From an uncultured Bacillota bacterium (GTDB taxonomy: Bacteria > Bacillota > Clostridia > Christensenellales > QAND01), in the NCBI GenBank assembly GCA_905208455.1, contig CAJLPK010000010.1:1-35924 (forward strand): a stretch of DNA of 35,924 nucleotides, given 5' to 3'. The notes beneath the pieces were generated by a model. It had not been told where the DNA came from, made no database searches, and worked only from the letters and a program-made list of their open reading frames with translations. Positions 1 to 9,322 of the stretch are shown one piece after another (within the stretch, counting starts at the first letter, position 1; the number at the start of each line of letters is the position of its first letter). The position numbers and the translations under genes are program-made.

Positions 1-3000
1 GGCCAGGAGGGCGGCACGGTATCAAACTGCTATGCCCTGGGCGCCGTGACGGCTACGAGCGATGCGGCCGGCGGGTTTGCAGGCTTTTTCATCACCTATG
101 ACAGCGGCAGCCCCAGCGTGCTGCAAAGCGTATACGCCTCCAACGACGTAAAGGCGCAGACAGGCGGCCCGCTGGCGGGCAGCAACCAAACCGTGGCCAA
201 GGACGGAGACGGGACGGCGGTCAACTGTTATTACAATACGTATAAATCCGCCCCGGAAAACGTGGGCATGGCGCTCGAAGGCGCAGAGGGCAAAACGACC
301 GCTGAGATGAAAACGCAGGCGTTTGCCGCGCTTTTGGGAGAGGCTTGGTCGGTGGATACCTCGCAGGGACAGGCCATTGTCAACAACGGGTATCCCTATT
401 TGACGCAGGCCGCGCCCGCACCGGCGGCCCCCAGCGAGGAGCCCATTACGGTAAGCCTGCTCATTGCGCCGTATGATTACCAAGGCTATGGATTCCAGCC
501 GGGACAGGTCATGCAGGTGCAGGTGGCCGGCGACCCTGTTACAGTCGAGGACGTGCTGGACGCCGCCCAGGCGCAGGGCCTGCTGTCTTACAAAGCGGAG
601 CAGAGCAAGACCGGCGCGTTTGTAACGGAAATCAACGGCACGGCCCCCGAATCGCCCAACGGCTGGATGTTTACCATCAACGACAAGGCTTCCAGCGTTG
701 GGATGGGGGCGGCCCAGGTGATGCCGGGGGACAAGATCCTTTGGTATGAGGGAACGACCTCGAACCACTTTGCGGCCCCGTCCTGGGCGGAGATGACAAC
801 GCCGGAGGAAGCAGCATACGAGGAGATCTACACCAAAGAGCAGCTGCTGGCCCTGGCAAACAGCGACAGCCCGGCGGAGGACTGGGCGAAAAACTACCGC
901 CTGATGGCGGATATAGACCTGAGCGGGATAGATTTTTCCCCCATCGGCAGCGAGGAGGTCCCCTTCTCCGGCCGGTTTGACGGCAACGGGAAGACGCTGT
1001 CCAACCTGACGATAGAGCGCGGCGCGGGCAGCCAAAACCTCGGCCTGTTCGGGGTCATTCAAGGCGCTGTCATTGTGGACCTGACGCTGGAAAACGCGCA
1101 GGTCACAGGCGGCAGCCGCATCGGCACGCTGGTCGGCGCGGCGCTGGCGGATGCAGCCGGCGGCAAAGCCAACCTCATCGGCAACTGCCATGCCACGGGC
1201 ACGGTGACGGCCACGGGCACCGCTGTCATCAAACAGACGGATGCAGGCGGGCTGGTCGGCGTAAACGACGGCGATACGGACAGCCAGAGCGGGCAGAGCA
1301 TTTACAGCGCCATCGACGGCTGCTCGGCGCAGGTAACGGTGGTCGCCGATACCGGCTCGGCGGACCAGACGGAATCCGGCCATGTCGGCGGCTTTGTGGG
1401 CTGGAACAAAGGCATGATCACCGATTGCTTTGCAGAAGGCAATGTGAACGGCGGCAATACCACCGGCGGGTTTGCCGGCAGCAACTATGGCAGCATTTAC
1501 GATTCGCACGCCACAGGCGCGGTGACGGCGGGCTATACCGCAGGCGGCTTTGTGGGCAGCAGCGGCATTGGCAGCGAATTGAAAAACTGCTATGCCACGG
1601 GCAACGTCATTGCCATCAGCCCGCACAGCGGCGCATATTTCGGCGGGTTTGCCGGCTCTATCACCGGCAAGGCGGAAAACTGCATCAGCACCGGCACGCT
1701 GACGCCGGGCTGGAGCTATAACGGCGGGTTTGCCGGTTATTTTGAAGGCACGCTTGCTTCCTTTAACGAGGATTTTGTGACGCTGAAACATTGCTTTGCC
1801 AACTGCGAGACCAGCCTGGGGACAACGGTAAAGCCGCTGGGCAACTACCTCACAGGGCAGGATGAAAGCAGCGACAAGGCGGCGGCCGCCATCGGTGTGT
1901 CCCAGGCGGAATCGTTTGTAAAGCTCAAGGAGATGCTGGACGCTGTAGCCCAGCAGCAGGCCACGGCCGAAGCGCTGGTTTTGGAGGCGGATAAATACCA
2001 GGATGAGGTGACGATCCCCCATACCGTGGCGGAACAGACGGATGTGACCGGTCTGGTGGCGCAGCTAAAGCCCGGGCAAACGGCGGACAGCGCCATCGCT
2101 GTGCAGTATCGTGAACGGGAAGAAAACGAGTACGTCGTAAGCCGCGCGCCGGACAACCGCTATACGCTGGCCCAGCGCAATACACAGCCCGGCCTGGTCA
2201 CGGAATCCGTGGTGCTGCTGTTCGTGCAAAACGGGCAGGCATACAGCAAGACGGTCAAGGTACATATACAGGGCGCGCAGACGCAGGTTTCGCTGGAGGA
2301 TCTGCTGCAAAGCCTGCGCCGGCATTATGCCGACCCGGCCTATGAGGATTCGCAGTCCGATTGGGTGGCATTTGACCTGGCAGCGTATGTGGGCAAGGAC
2401 GATGTGTTTGCCTCCCCCGGCACGAAAAACCGGTTCATCGCCAAGGCGATGGAGAATATTCGCCCGGGCAACGCCACCGACCATGAGCGCGTGGCGCTGA
2501 TGATGACGGCGCTGGGCGTAGACGCTTCGGAGCTGATAGACGCCATCGCGCAGCTGCCCAGTGAAAAGATGGACAGCGTGAACGCCCAAGCCTTTGCCTT
2601 GCTGGCCTACGATGCAGGGCAGTATGATTTGCCGGAAAACGCGGCCAATACCAGGGAGACGGCCATCGCGTATCTGCTGTCGTACCAGAACGCGGACGGC
2701 GGCTGGGCGTACTACGGCGACGTATCCGAAGCAAGCATGACGGCGATGGTGCTGAGCGCGCTGGCGCCGTACCGCGACGACCCGGCGGTAGAAGCAGCGG
2801 TGCAGGAGGGAATCGAGTGCCTGTCCGCCCTGCAGACGGCGGGCGGCGGCTACGGGTATGACGGCGTGGAAAACAGCAACGATGCGGCGACGGTGGTCGT
2901 TGCGCTAACGTCGCTGGGCATCGACGCAGGCTCGGACGCCCGGTTCGTGAAAAACGGCAACAGCGTGCTGTCCAGCCTGCTGAGCTTTGCAACGGCGGAT

Positions 3001-3720
3001 CTGCAGTTTGGCTATGACAGCAACGCAGAGGCCAATGCCTATGCAACGGAACAGGGCTTCCGTGCGCTCATCGCGTACAGCCGGTACCAGGCGAGCGGGT
3101 ATAACATATACCAGTTTGAAGGGCCGCTGGCGGCGTATGTGCAGCCGGGCCGGGTGACGATTACAGTGCAGCAGGATGAAACGCTGCCTACGATGCAGGG
3201 GCCGGAGGAGGAAGAGGCTGTCCTGCAGGCGGTGCTGACCGAGGAGGAGCTGGAGCGCGTCGGCAACGGCGAGGATGGGGAGATCCTCATCAAGCTGACG
3301 GCGGCGGAGCAAGCATCGGAGCAAAGCACGCTGCAGCGCTTGCTTTACCAGGAGGAAACGATGGCCGCGGCCTGGCGGATGGAGGTACAAACCACCATCG
3401 GCGGCCAAAGCCGGGCGGTAGAGAGCTTCCGGCAGCCGCTGGCCTTTACGCTGTTGCTGCCGCAGGCTTGGCAGGGCTATGCGCAGTATGCCGTGGTGTC
3501 CGCCGGCCAGGGCAGGACGGACCGCACGGACAGCGAGGCTGCGGAGGCAGTATCCTTTGAGGCGCAGTACAGCGGGCTGTATGCGCTGGCGTATGCACAG
3601 ACGGATACGCTGACGCAGGCGCCCCAAACGATGGACAACAGCCAGCCGCTCTTCTTCTGCCTGCTGCTGGCCATTTCCGGCCTGGGCCTAGCCGTTTGCA
3701 GGAAGCAGAGACGGGTGTAA
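1..3720 (+). CDS. Large cell-surface protein with GLUG repeats, DUF4430 and alpha-toroid repeats (5' end missing)
   Basis: The frame is open from base 1, so the start lies upstream; 1239 residues are visible. In order, counted from the first codon in the window: the end of a GLUG repeat array (about 1-40), a DUF4430 domain (about 146-258, with a GWMF..N core and a GD.ILWYEG end), a second GLUG array of GGF.G and NCYATG units (about 360-590), an Ig-like segment (about 660-760), a helical toroid of the prenyltransferase/terpene-cyclase type with a QNADGGWAYYG repeat (about 765-1035), and a C-terminal hydrophobic segment followed by RKQRRV. That tail suggests a membrane anchor with the protein displayed outside. 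GLUG repeats are usual in adhesin-like proteins. DUF4430 plus an alpha-toroid is also the domain pair of transcobalamin and intrinsic factor, so ligand binding is possible but unproven. A hairpin terminator follows. Confidence 0.85.
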   Translation, partial: GQEGGTVSNCYALGAVTATSDAAGGFAGFFITYDSGSPSVLQSVYASNDVKAQTGGPLAGSNQTVAKDGDGTAVNCYYNTYKSAPENVGMALEGAEGKTTAEMKTQAFAALLGEAWSVDTSQGQAIVNNGYPYLTQAAPAPAAPSEEPITVSLLIAPYDYQGYGFQPGQVMQVQVAGDPVTVEDVLDAAQAQGLLSYKAEQSKTGAFVTEINGTAPESPNGWMFTINDKASSVGMGAAQVMPGDKILWYEGTTSNHFAAPSWAEMTTPEEAAYEEIYTKEQLLALANSDSPAEDWAKNYRLMADIDLSGIDFSPIGSEEVPFSGRFDGNGKTLSNLTIERGAGSQNLGLFGVIQGAVIVDLTLENAQVTGGSRIGTLVGAALADAAGGKANLIGNCHATGTVTATGTAVIKQTDAGGLVGVNDGDTDSQSGQSIYSAIDGCSAQVTVVADTGSADQTESGHVGGFVGWNKGMITDCFAEGNVNGGNTTGGFAGSNYGSIYDSHATGAVTAGYTAGGFVGSSGIGSELKNCYATGNVIAISPHSGAYFGGFAGSITGKAENCISTGTLTPGWSYNGGFAGYFEGTLASFNEDFVTLKHCFANCETSLGTTVKPLGNYLTGQDESSDKAAAAIGVSQAESFVKLKEMLDAVAQQQATAEALVLEADKYQDEVTIPHTVAEQTDVTGLVAQLKPGQTADSAIAVQYREREENEYVVSRAPDNRYTLAQRNTQPGLVTESVVLLFVQNGQAYSKTVKVHIQGAQTQVSLEDLLQSLRRHYADPAYEDSQSDWVAFDLAAYVGKDDVFASPGTKNRFIAKAMENIRPGNATDHERVALMMTALGVDASELIDAIAQLPSEKMDSVNAQAFALLAYDAGQYDLPENAANTRETAIAYLLSYQNADGGWAYYGDVSEASMTAMVLSALAPYRDDPAVEAAVQEGIECLSALQTAGGGYGYDGVENSNDAATVVVALTSLGIDAGSDARFVKNGNSVLSSLLSFATADLQFGYDSNAEANAYATEQGFRALIAYSRYQASGYNIYQFEGPLAAYVQPGRVTITVQQDETLPTMQGPEEEEAVLQAVLTEEELERVGNGEDGEILIKLTAAEQASEQSTLQRLLYQEETMAAAWRMEVQTTIGGQSRAVESFRQPLAFTLLLPQAWQGYAQYAVVSAGQGRTDRTDSEAAEAVSFEAQYSGLYALAYAQTDTLTQAPQTMDNSQPLFFCLLLAISGLGLAVCRKQRRV

Positions 3721-3746
3721 GGCGCAGCGCATAAAAAAAAGAAAAA

Positions 3747-3774
3747 GAGGACGTTTTTTACGCCCTCTTTTTTT
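3747..3774 (+). terminator. Rho-independent terminator of the surface-protein gene
   Basis: GAGGACGT pairs with ACGCCCTC (eight positions, one A-C mismatch) around a T-rich loop, followed by seven T. It begins 27 bases after the stop codon. Confidence 0.75.
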
Positions 3775-3905
3775 GTATAGAAAAAACGAAAAAAGACGAA
3801 AAAGCCTTGGGCCTTCCCGGGAAAATACCGGTTTAGAGCGGAAAACCACGGGGCGGGCCATCGCAAAGCCGGATAAAATAAGGGCGGAAAAGCAGGCCAA
3901 GCGCA

Positions 3906-3934
3906 TTGACGCATACTACCAGATATGCTATTAT
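3906..3934 (+). promoter_or_regulatory. Sigma-A-type promoter for nrdD
   Basis: TTGACG (3906-3911) and TATTAT (3929-3934) are separated by 17 bases, about 70 bases before the nrdD start and the only good promoter match in the gap. Apart from the terminator, the rest of 3775-3905 shows nothing I recognise. Confidence 0.65.
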
Positions 3935-3947
3935 ACTTTTGCGAAGG

Positions 3948-3963
3948 ATACTATATATAGGTT
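3948..3963 (+). promoter_or_regulatory. Possible NrdR box
   Basis: ATACTATATATAGG just downstream of the -10 hexamer resembles the AT-rich NrdR palindrome that controls ribonucleotide reductase genes. NrdR boxes usually come in pairs. Only a weak partial match (ATACTA at 3913-3918) lies upstream, 35 bases away, so this stays tentative. Confidence 0.35.
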
Positions 3964-4005
3964 GAACTGGGGCGCGGACCTGGGGAAGACGGGAAGGATA
4001 GAGCA

Positions 4006-6180
4006 ATGAAAATCATCAAACGCAACGGATCGGAAGTGGCCTTTGATATCGACAAGATCATCATCGCCATCAGCAAAGCCAACAAGACGGTGGGCGAAAA
4101 CGAACGCATGACCCCCATGCAGATACAGCGCATTGCGGAAAGCGTTGTATTGTCCTGCGAGAAGCTAGGAAGATCGCCCAGCGTAGAAGAGGTGCAGGAT
4201 ATGGTGGAAAAGCAGATCATGGCGCACGGCGCGTTTGAGGTGGCAAAGTCTTATATCACCTACCGGTATACCCGTACGCTGGTCCGCCAGTCCAACACGA
4301 CGGACGACAAGATCCTAAGCCTGATCGAATGCAACAACGAGGAGGCCAAGCAGGAAAACGCCAACAAAAACCCCGTGGTAAACTCCACCCAGCGGGACTA
4401 TATGGCGGGCGAGGTGTCCCGCGACATCACAAACCGCCTGCTGCTGCCGCAGGAGATCGTGGAGGCGCATAACGAGGGCATCATCCATTTCCATGACGCG
4501 GACTATTATGCCCAGCACATGCACAACTGCGATTTGGTAGACCTGGAGGATATGCTGCAAAACGGCACCGTCATCACCGGCACGCTCATCGAGCGCCCGC
4601 ACAGTTTTTCCACGGCCTGCAACATCGCCACCCAGATCATCGCGCAGGTGGCGAGCAACCAGTACGGCGGGCAGTCCATCTCGCTGGCGCATTTGGCGCC
4701 GTTTGTGCAGGTGAGCCGCGACAAGATCCGCCAGCAGGTCTTGCAGGAAAGCAAAACCATCGGCGTGGACTTGTCGGTGGATAAGATCCATGCGCTGGTG
4801 GAGCAGCGGCTGCGCGAGGAGGTGCGCCGCGGCGTGCAGACCATCCAATACCAGGTGGTCACGCTGATGACGACCAACGGCCAGGCGCCGTTTGTGACGG
4901 TCTTTATGTATTTGAACGAGGCCAAAAGCGAGCAGGAAAAGCGCGATTTGGCGATGGTCATCGAAGAGGTGCTTTCTCAGCGCTGCCAGGGCGTGAAAAA
5001 CGAAAAGGGCGTCTGGGTGACCCCGGCGTTCCCCAAGCTGGTGTATGTGCTGGAAGAGGACAATGTCCGCCCGGACGCGCCTTACTATTATTTAACGGAG
5101 CTGGCGGCCAAGTGCACGGCCAAGCGCATGGTGCCGGATTATATCTCCGAAAAGATCATGAAGCAGCTCAAGGTGGATCAAAACGGCGACGGGCAATGCT
5201 ATACCTGTATGGGGTGCCGCAGCTTTTTGACGCCCTATGTGGATGAAAACGGCAAGCCGAAGTACTACGGCCGCTTCAACCAGGGGGTCGTCACGATCAA
5301 CCTGGTGGACATCGGCCTGTCCGCCGGCAAGGATATGGATAAATTCTGGGAGATTTTTGACGAGCGGATGGAGCTTTGCCACCGCGCGCTGCAATGCAGG
5401 CATGAGCGCCTGACCGGCACGGTATCGGATGTGGCGCCGATCTTATGGCAGTACGGCGCGCTGGCCCGCCTGAAAAAGGGCGAGAAGATCGACAAATTGC
5501 TGCATGGCGGGTATTCCACCATTTCCCTGGGCTATGCGGGCCTGTGGGAATGCGTATACAGCATGATCGGCAAAAAGCTGACCGAGCCGGAGGGCGAGGC
5601 CTTCGGGCTGGAAATTATGCGCAAGCTCAACGAATACACCGCCAAATGGAAAAAGGCGGAGAATATCGATTACAGCCTGTACGGCACGCCGCTGGAAAGC
5701 ACAACGTATAAATTTGCCAAGTGCCTGCAAAAGCGGTTCGGCATCGTAAAGGGCGTAACGGACAAGGGGTACATTACAAACAGCTATCATGTGCATGTGA
5801 CAGAGCCCATCAACGCGTTTGATAAGCTGGCGCTGGAGGCCAAGTTCCAGGCGCTGTCGCCGGGCGGGGCCATCAGCTATATCGAGGTGCCGAATATGCA
5901 GCAAAACCTGGCGGCTGTGATGAATGTGATGCAGTTTATCTATGACAACATCATGTACGCCGAGCTCAATACCAAGAGCGACTACTGCCAGGTGTGCGGC
6001 TGGGACGGCGAAATCCAGATCATTGAAAAGGACGGCAAGCTGGTCTGGCACTGTCCGCAGTGCGGCAACGAGGACCAGGACAAGATGAATGTGGCGCGGC
6101 GCACCTGCGGCTATATCGGCACACAGTTCTGGAACCAGGGGCGTACGCAGGAGATCAAAGAGCGCGTGCTGCACCTGTAA
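4006..6180 (+). CDS. nrdD: Anaerobic (class III) ribonucleoside-triphosphate reductase
   Basis: NrdD reduces ribonucleoside triphosphates to deoxy forms in the absence of oxygen, using a glycyl radical and formate as the usual reductant. The 724-residue protein starts with an ATP-cone regulatory domain (about 1-95, beginning MKIIKRNGSEV). The catalytic body carries MHNCDL and MGCRSFL cysteine motifs. A zinc-binding CQVCG...CPQCG pair precedes the glycyl-radical motif RTCGYIG near the C terminus. The length is normal for the family. The ATG follows an AAGGATAGAGCA ribosome site. It is followed by its activase nrdG after a 66-base gap containing a hairpin. The dependence on this enzyme supports an anaerobic host. 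Confidence 0.97.
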   Translation: MKIIKRNGSEVAFDIDKIIIAISKANKTVGENERMTPMQIQRIAESVVLSCEKLGRSPSVEEVQDMVEKQIMAHGAFEVAKSYITYRYTRTLVRQSNTTDDKILSLIECNNEEAKQENANKNPVVNSTQRDYMAGEVSRDITNRLLLPQEIVEAHNEGIIHFHDADYYAQHMHNCDLVDLEDMLQNGTVITGTLIERPHSFSTACNIATQIIAQVASNQYGGQSISLAHLAPFVQVSRDKIRQQVLQESKTIGVDLSVDKIHALVEQRLREEVRRGVQTIQYQVVTLMTTNGQAPFVTVFMYLNEAKSEQEKRDLAMVIEEVLSQRCQGVKNEKGVWVTPAFPKLVYVLEEDNVRPDAPYYYLTELAAKCTAKRMVPDYISEKIMKQLKVDQNGDGQCYTCMGCRSFLTPYVDENGKPKYYGRFNQGVVTINLVDIGLSAGKDMDKFWEIFDERMELCHRALQCRHERLTGTVSDVAPILWQYGALARLKKGEKIDKLLHGGYSTISLGYAGLWECVYSMIGKKLTEPEGEAFGLEIMRKLNEYTAKWKKAENIDYSLYGTPLESTTYKFAKCLQKRFGIVKGVTDKGYITNSYHVHVTEPINAFDKLALEAKFQALSPGGAISYIEVPNMQQNLAAVMNVMQFIYDNIMYAELNTKSDYCQVCGWDGEIQIIEKDGKLVWHCPQCGNEDQDKMNVARRTCGYIGTQFWNQGRTQEIKERVLHL

Positions 6181-6199
6181 GCACAAGACAAGCAGCAGA

Positions 6200-6229
6200 C
6201 AGGGCGTCTATCCGGGGCGCCCTGTTTTT
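6200..6229 (+). terminator. Hairpin between nrdD and nrdG
   Basis: CAGGGCG (6200-6206) pairs with CGCCCTG (6218-6224), followed by five T. It sits within the nrdD-nrdG gap, so it probably lowers nrdG expression relative to nrdD, or stabilises the nrdD mRNA end, rather than ending the operon completely. Confidence 0.6.
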
Positions 6230-6246
6230 GCAGAAAGGAGACGCGG

Positions 6247-6768
6247 ATGTATTATGGGGAGATCAAAAACTGCGACATTGCCAACGGCATAGGCGTGCGC
6301 GTGTCGCTGTTTGTTTCGGGCTGCACCAACCATTGTGAGCAGTGCTTCCAGCCCGAAACCTGGGATTTTTCCTATGGGGAGCCGTTTACCCGGCAGACGG
6401 AGGAAACGCTGCTTTCGCTGCTGGCCCCTTCCTATATCGACGGGCTGACGCTGCTGGGCGGCGAGCCGTTCGAGCCGGAGAACCAGCGGGCGCTGCTGCC
6501 GTTTTTGCGCCGGGTGCGCGCGCAGTATCCGCAAAAGACCATTTGGTGCTTTTCCGGCTTTACGCTGGAGGAGCTGACGACGCCGGGCGGCTATGCGCAC
6601 TGCGAAGCGACGGAGGAGATGCTGTCCTTGCTGGATGTGCTGGTGGACGGCCGGTTCATCCTCGCGCAAAAGGACATTTCGCTGCGCTTTCGCGGCTCGA
6701 AGAACCAGCGCCTGATCGATTTGAACCGGACCAGGGCAGAGGGCCGCGTAGTGCTTTGGGAGGACTGA
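6247..6768 (+). CDS. nrdG: Anaerobic ribonucleotide reductase activating protein (radical SAM)
   Basis: NrdG uses S-adenosylmethionine and a [4Fe-4S] cluster to generate the glycyl radical on NrdD. The 173-residue protein has the radical SAM cysteine motif CX3CX2C at residues 26-33 (CTNHCEQC), followed by WDF and the LLGGEPFEPEN glycine-rich SAM-binding segment. The size is typical of NrdG. The ATG is preceded by AAAGGAGACGCGG. It lies directly after nrdD, its obligate partner, and ends just before a strong terminator. Confidence 0.95.
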   Translation: MYYGEIKNCDIANGIGVRVSLFVSGCTNHCEQCFQPETWDFSYGEPFTRQTEETLLSLLAPSYIDGLTLLGGEPFEPENQRALLPFLRRVRAQYPQKTIWCFSGFTLEELTTPGGYAHCEATEEMLSLLDVLVDGRFILAQKDISLRFRGSKNQRLIDLNRTRAEGRVVLWED

Positions 6769-6789
6769 CCCCATTGGGCATATAACCAA

Positions 6790-6813
6790 AAAGAGCCGTA
6801 GGGCTCTTTTTTT
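6790..6813. terminator. Bidirectional terminator after nrdG
   Basis: AGAGCC pairs with GGCTCT around a four-base loop, with an A-run on the left and seven T on the right. It can serve nrdG and any leftward transcript from 6812-7345. Confidence 0.75.
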
Positions 6814-7345
6814 ATCTCCGTTTACGCTGGCGCAAGAGGGAAAAGAGGCGGTCCATACAGGCGGCTGTTTCGTCCTTGACAGGGCTTCCCCTGTCCAAAG
6901 GCTTTTGGCTGTCAAAGGGGGAAAGGGGGAGGGCCTCCCGGGAGGCGCTTTGGCCGGAAAACAGGAGGATAGGGCAGCCGCGGCGCCAACCTGCATCGCC
7001 GCCCTGGTGAAAAATGATGCTGTAAGCATAGGCGGCAGAGCCGGGCAGCCCGGTAGCACGGGAGGCAAGCGCCAGAGCAGAGCCGTCCTCGGCAAGGGAG
7101 ATTTCGTACAGAGGGATGGCCAGAGCGCCTTTTGTCTGCCTCTGGTTTGTCAAGGGCTGCGTTTCAGCGGCGGCGAAGGGCCAAGCTTCCTGAGCAGATT
7201 TTTCAATGGAATGGATTTGCAATTCGTCAGCGGCATGGCAGGTACGGCGAAAGGCGCGGCCCTGCCGTACCCGCACACAGGGGCGGAAACGCATAGCAAG
7301 CCAAGATAGCTTAACAATGGTTTTTTCATACGATTTCTCCTTCAT
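6812..7345 (-). pseudogene. Possible secreted protein with a split reading frame; function unknown
   Basis: I do not recognise this gene. The 747 bases between nrdG and feoA have no convincing forward gene. In reverse, a long frame (7345 to 6812, 178 codons) ends at the shared terminator, and its later part (for example ALAIPLYEISLAEDG) reads like a folded protein. The best ribosome site (AAGGAG, 7337-7342) is instead spaced seven bases from an ATG at 7329 in another frame. That frame encodes a signal-peptide-like start (MKKPLLSYLGLLCVSAP) but stops at 7150. A frameshift that separated a signal peptide from its mature domain would explain both. A non-coding spacer is also possible. Bases 7346-7515 hold the feoA ribosome site and no consensus promoter that I trust. 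Confidence 0.35.
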
Positions 7346-7515
7346 GCTTAGAGGCGTCTTTATGCCTAGCCTTGCCATGCCGTAAGGAAAAGAGCCTGTC
7401 AATTTCATTTTTTCGATGCATCCGATGCGCTACACCGCCTTGGGGATGCTGGCATAGTGTATGGATAGGGAACAATGTCGTTCCTCACCCTACGGATGAA
7501 AAGGAGCATGAAAAG

Positions 7516-7806
7516 ATGGCTACAAAAGAGATGGCCCTGTCCCAGGTGCGGCAGGGGATGACGGTAACGGTACACAGGCTTTTATCCAACGGAAGCATCC
7601 GGCGCAGGCTTTTAGACATGGGGCTGATCGAGGGCACGGAGATCCGCTGCTTATACAGCAGCCCTTCCGGAGACCCCACGGCCTTTTTGGTGCGCGGCAC
7701 GGTGGTTGCGCTCAGGCGGCGGGATGCGGAGCGGGTGCGTGTGCTGGCGGCGTCAAAAGAGCAGGCAGCGCTGCCGGCCATGGCAGCCACGGCTGCAACG
7801 ATATAA
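7516..7806 (+). CDS. feoA: Ferrous iron transport protein A
   Basis: FeoA is a small cytoplasmic SH3-like protein that supports the FeoB ferrous iron permease. The 96-residue product has the family pattern: an N-terminal strand, then LLSNGSIRRRLLDMGLIEGT, a typical FeoA core, and a final V.LRRRDAERVRV strand. I chose the ATG at 7516 because AAGGAG (7501-7506) precedes it and the length then matches FeoA; the frame is open further upstream without family similarity. feoB follows after 19 bases, so both belong to one operon. Confidence 0.92.
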   Translation: MATKEMALSQVRQGMTVTVHRLLSNGSIRRRLLDMGLIEGTEIRCLYSSPSGDPTAFLVRGTVVALRRRDAERVRVLAASKEQAALPAMAATAATI

Positions 7807-7825
7807 ACGAAAAAGGAGAAACCTG

Positions 7826-9277
7826 ATGGGACTTACATCTGATTCGACCGGGCGCAGGGCAGCGGACAGCGGCCTGGTCATTGAAAAACAGAGCCCGGAG
7901 GAAAAGGTGGTGGCGCTGGCGGGCAATCCCAACGTGGGCAAGAGCACGGTTTTCAACGAGCTGACGGGCCTGAACCAGCATACCGGCAACTGGCCCGGCA
8001 AGACCGTGACAAATGCCCAGGGGCGCACGCAGCACAACGGCGCTTCCTATGTGCTGGTGGATATTCCGGGCACCTATTCGCTGATGGCGCATTCGGCGGA
8101 AGAAGAGGTGGCGCGTGATTTTCTATGCTTTGGCGGGCCGGATGCCGTGGTCGTTGTCTGCGACGCCACCTGCCTGGAGCGCAATATCAATCTGGTGCTG
8201 CAAACGATAGAGATCACGCCAAAGGCGGTGGTCTGCGTCAATCTGCTGGATGAGGCGGAAAAGAAGAAAATCCACATTGACATCTCTGCGCTGGAAAAAA
8301 ATCTGGGGGTGCCGGTGGTGGGCGCCAGCGCGCGAAGCGGGCACGGCCTTTCCGCCTTGATGGACCGTGTGGCGCAGGTGACAAAAGCAGAGGGCACTGG
8401 CGCCGCAGTGCCTGCCCGGGTGCTGTACAGCGACGCCATAGAGCAGGCCATTGCCATGGTAGAGCCTGTGCTAACGCCGTATCTGGCAGGGCGGTTTCCG
8501 GCCAGGTGGATGGCGCTGCGGCTCATCGACTACGATGCCTCCTTGATGGAGACGCTGCAAGGCGTGCTGGGACAGGATCTGATGCAGGAGGAGACAGTTT
8601 CACAGGCAGTTTTGCAGGCCAGGGCGCATCTGGCAGCGCAGGGGCTTTCGGAAGGGCCGCTGAGGGACGCCATCGTTTCCTGCCTGTATAAAAAGGCGGA
8701 GGCAGTCTGCCGCGGCGTGGTGCGGGCAGAGGAGCCAAAGTACAGCGAAAAACAACTGAAGATAGACCGCATCCTCACCAGCAAATGGACGGGGATTCCC
8801 ATCATGCTGGCGCTGCTGGCCGCTGTATTTTGGATCACCATCACAGGGGCCAACTACCCGTCCGAGCTGCTGAGCCGCGGCCTGTTTTGGGTGCAGGACC
8901 GCCTGACGGACCTGTTCATGTACCTCCACGCGCCGGCCTGGCTGCATGGGGCGCTGGTGCTGGGGGTATACCGGGTGCTGGCCTGGGTGGTATCGGTGAT
9001 GCTGCCGCCCATGGCGATCTTTTTCCCGCTTTTTACCCTGCTGGAGGATCTGGGGTATCTGCCCAGGGTGGCATTCAATCTGGATAAGCAGTTTCAAAAA
9101 TGCCGGGCCTGCGGCAAGCAGGCGCTGACCATGTGCATGGGGTTCGGCTGCAACGCAGCCGGCATCGTAGGGTGCCGTATCATCGATTCCCCGCGGGAAC
9201 GGCTCATCGCGATTTTGACCAACAACTTTGTGCCCTGTAACGGCCGTTTCCCGACGTTTTGCAAAGGGGCAATGTAG
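7826..9277 (+). pseudogene. feoB: 5' part of feoB, interrupted by the integrative element
   Basis: FeoB imports Fe2+ through the cytoplasmic membrane and has an N-terminal GTPase domain. This part has G1 GNPNVGKST, G3 DIPGTYSL and the GTPase and helical domains up to about residue 300. The first membrane helices follow, ending in the conserved PCNGRFPT motif. After 477 native codons the frame enters the element and adds six foreign residues (FCKGAM) before TAG at 9275. About 243 residues of the membrane domain are missing and lie at 19896-20627. Transport is therefore expected to be lost while the element is present, although a soluble GTPase fragment may still be made. The ATG at 7826 follows AAAAGGAGAAACCTG. 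Confidence 0.95.
9247..9269 (+). other. attL: left junction of the element
   Basis: The core TTTCCCGACG (9247-9256) is the last part of native feoB. GACGTTTTGCAAA (9253-9265) and then GGGG follow and match, in inverted orientation, the sequence inside the right junction. The likely central dinucleotide is TT at 9248-9249, from the centre of the reconstructed dyad. Confidence 0.85.
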
Positions 9278-9293
9278 GGAAAAGAACTTTTTC

Positions 9294-9322
9294 TTGCCAA
9301 ATGATGTTCAGGATAGTATACT
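9294..9322 (+). promoter_or_regulatory. Promoter of the importer operon of the element
   Basis: TTGCCA (9294-9299) and TATACT (9317-9322) are separated by 17 bases, 209 bases before the lipoprotein gene. No terminator separates it from truncated feoB, so read-through from the feo promoter is also possible. Confidence 0.6.

Noticed and set aside
22..2022. A 666-codon open frame on the reverse strand
   Set aside because: It is antisense to the GLUG/DUF4430 gene, has no ribosome site and has a biased composition that mirrors the repeats of the real gene.
6905..7309. Forward 134-codon frame between nrdG and feoA
   Set aside because: Weak start, low-complexity Gly/Ala-rich translation and no recognisable features; the reverse frame is more protein-like.
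9247..9277. Truncation of feoB as a simple sequencing frameshift
   Set aside because: The missing half lies 10.6 kb away, with a direct repeat at both junctions and a recombinase between them.
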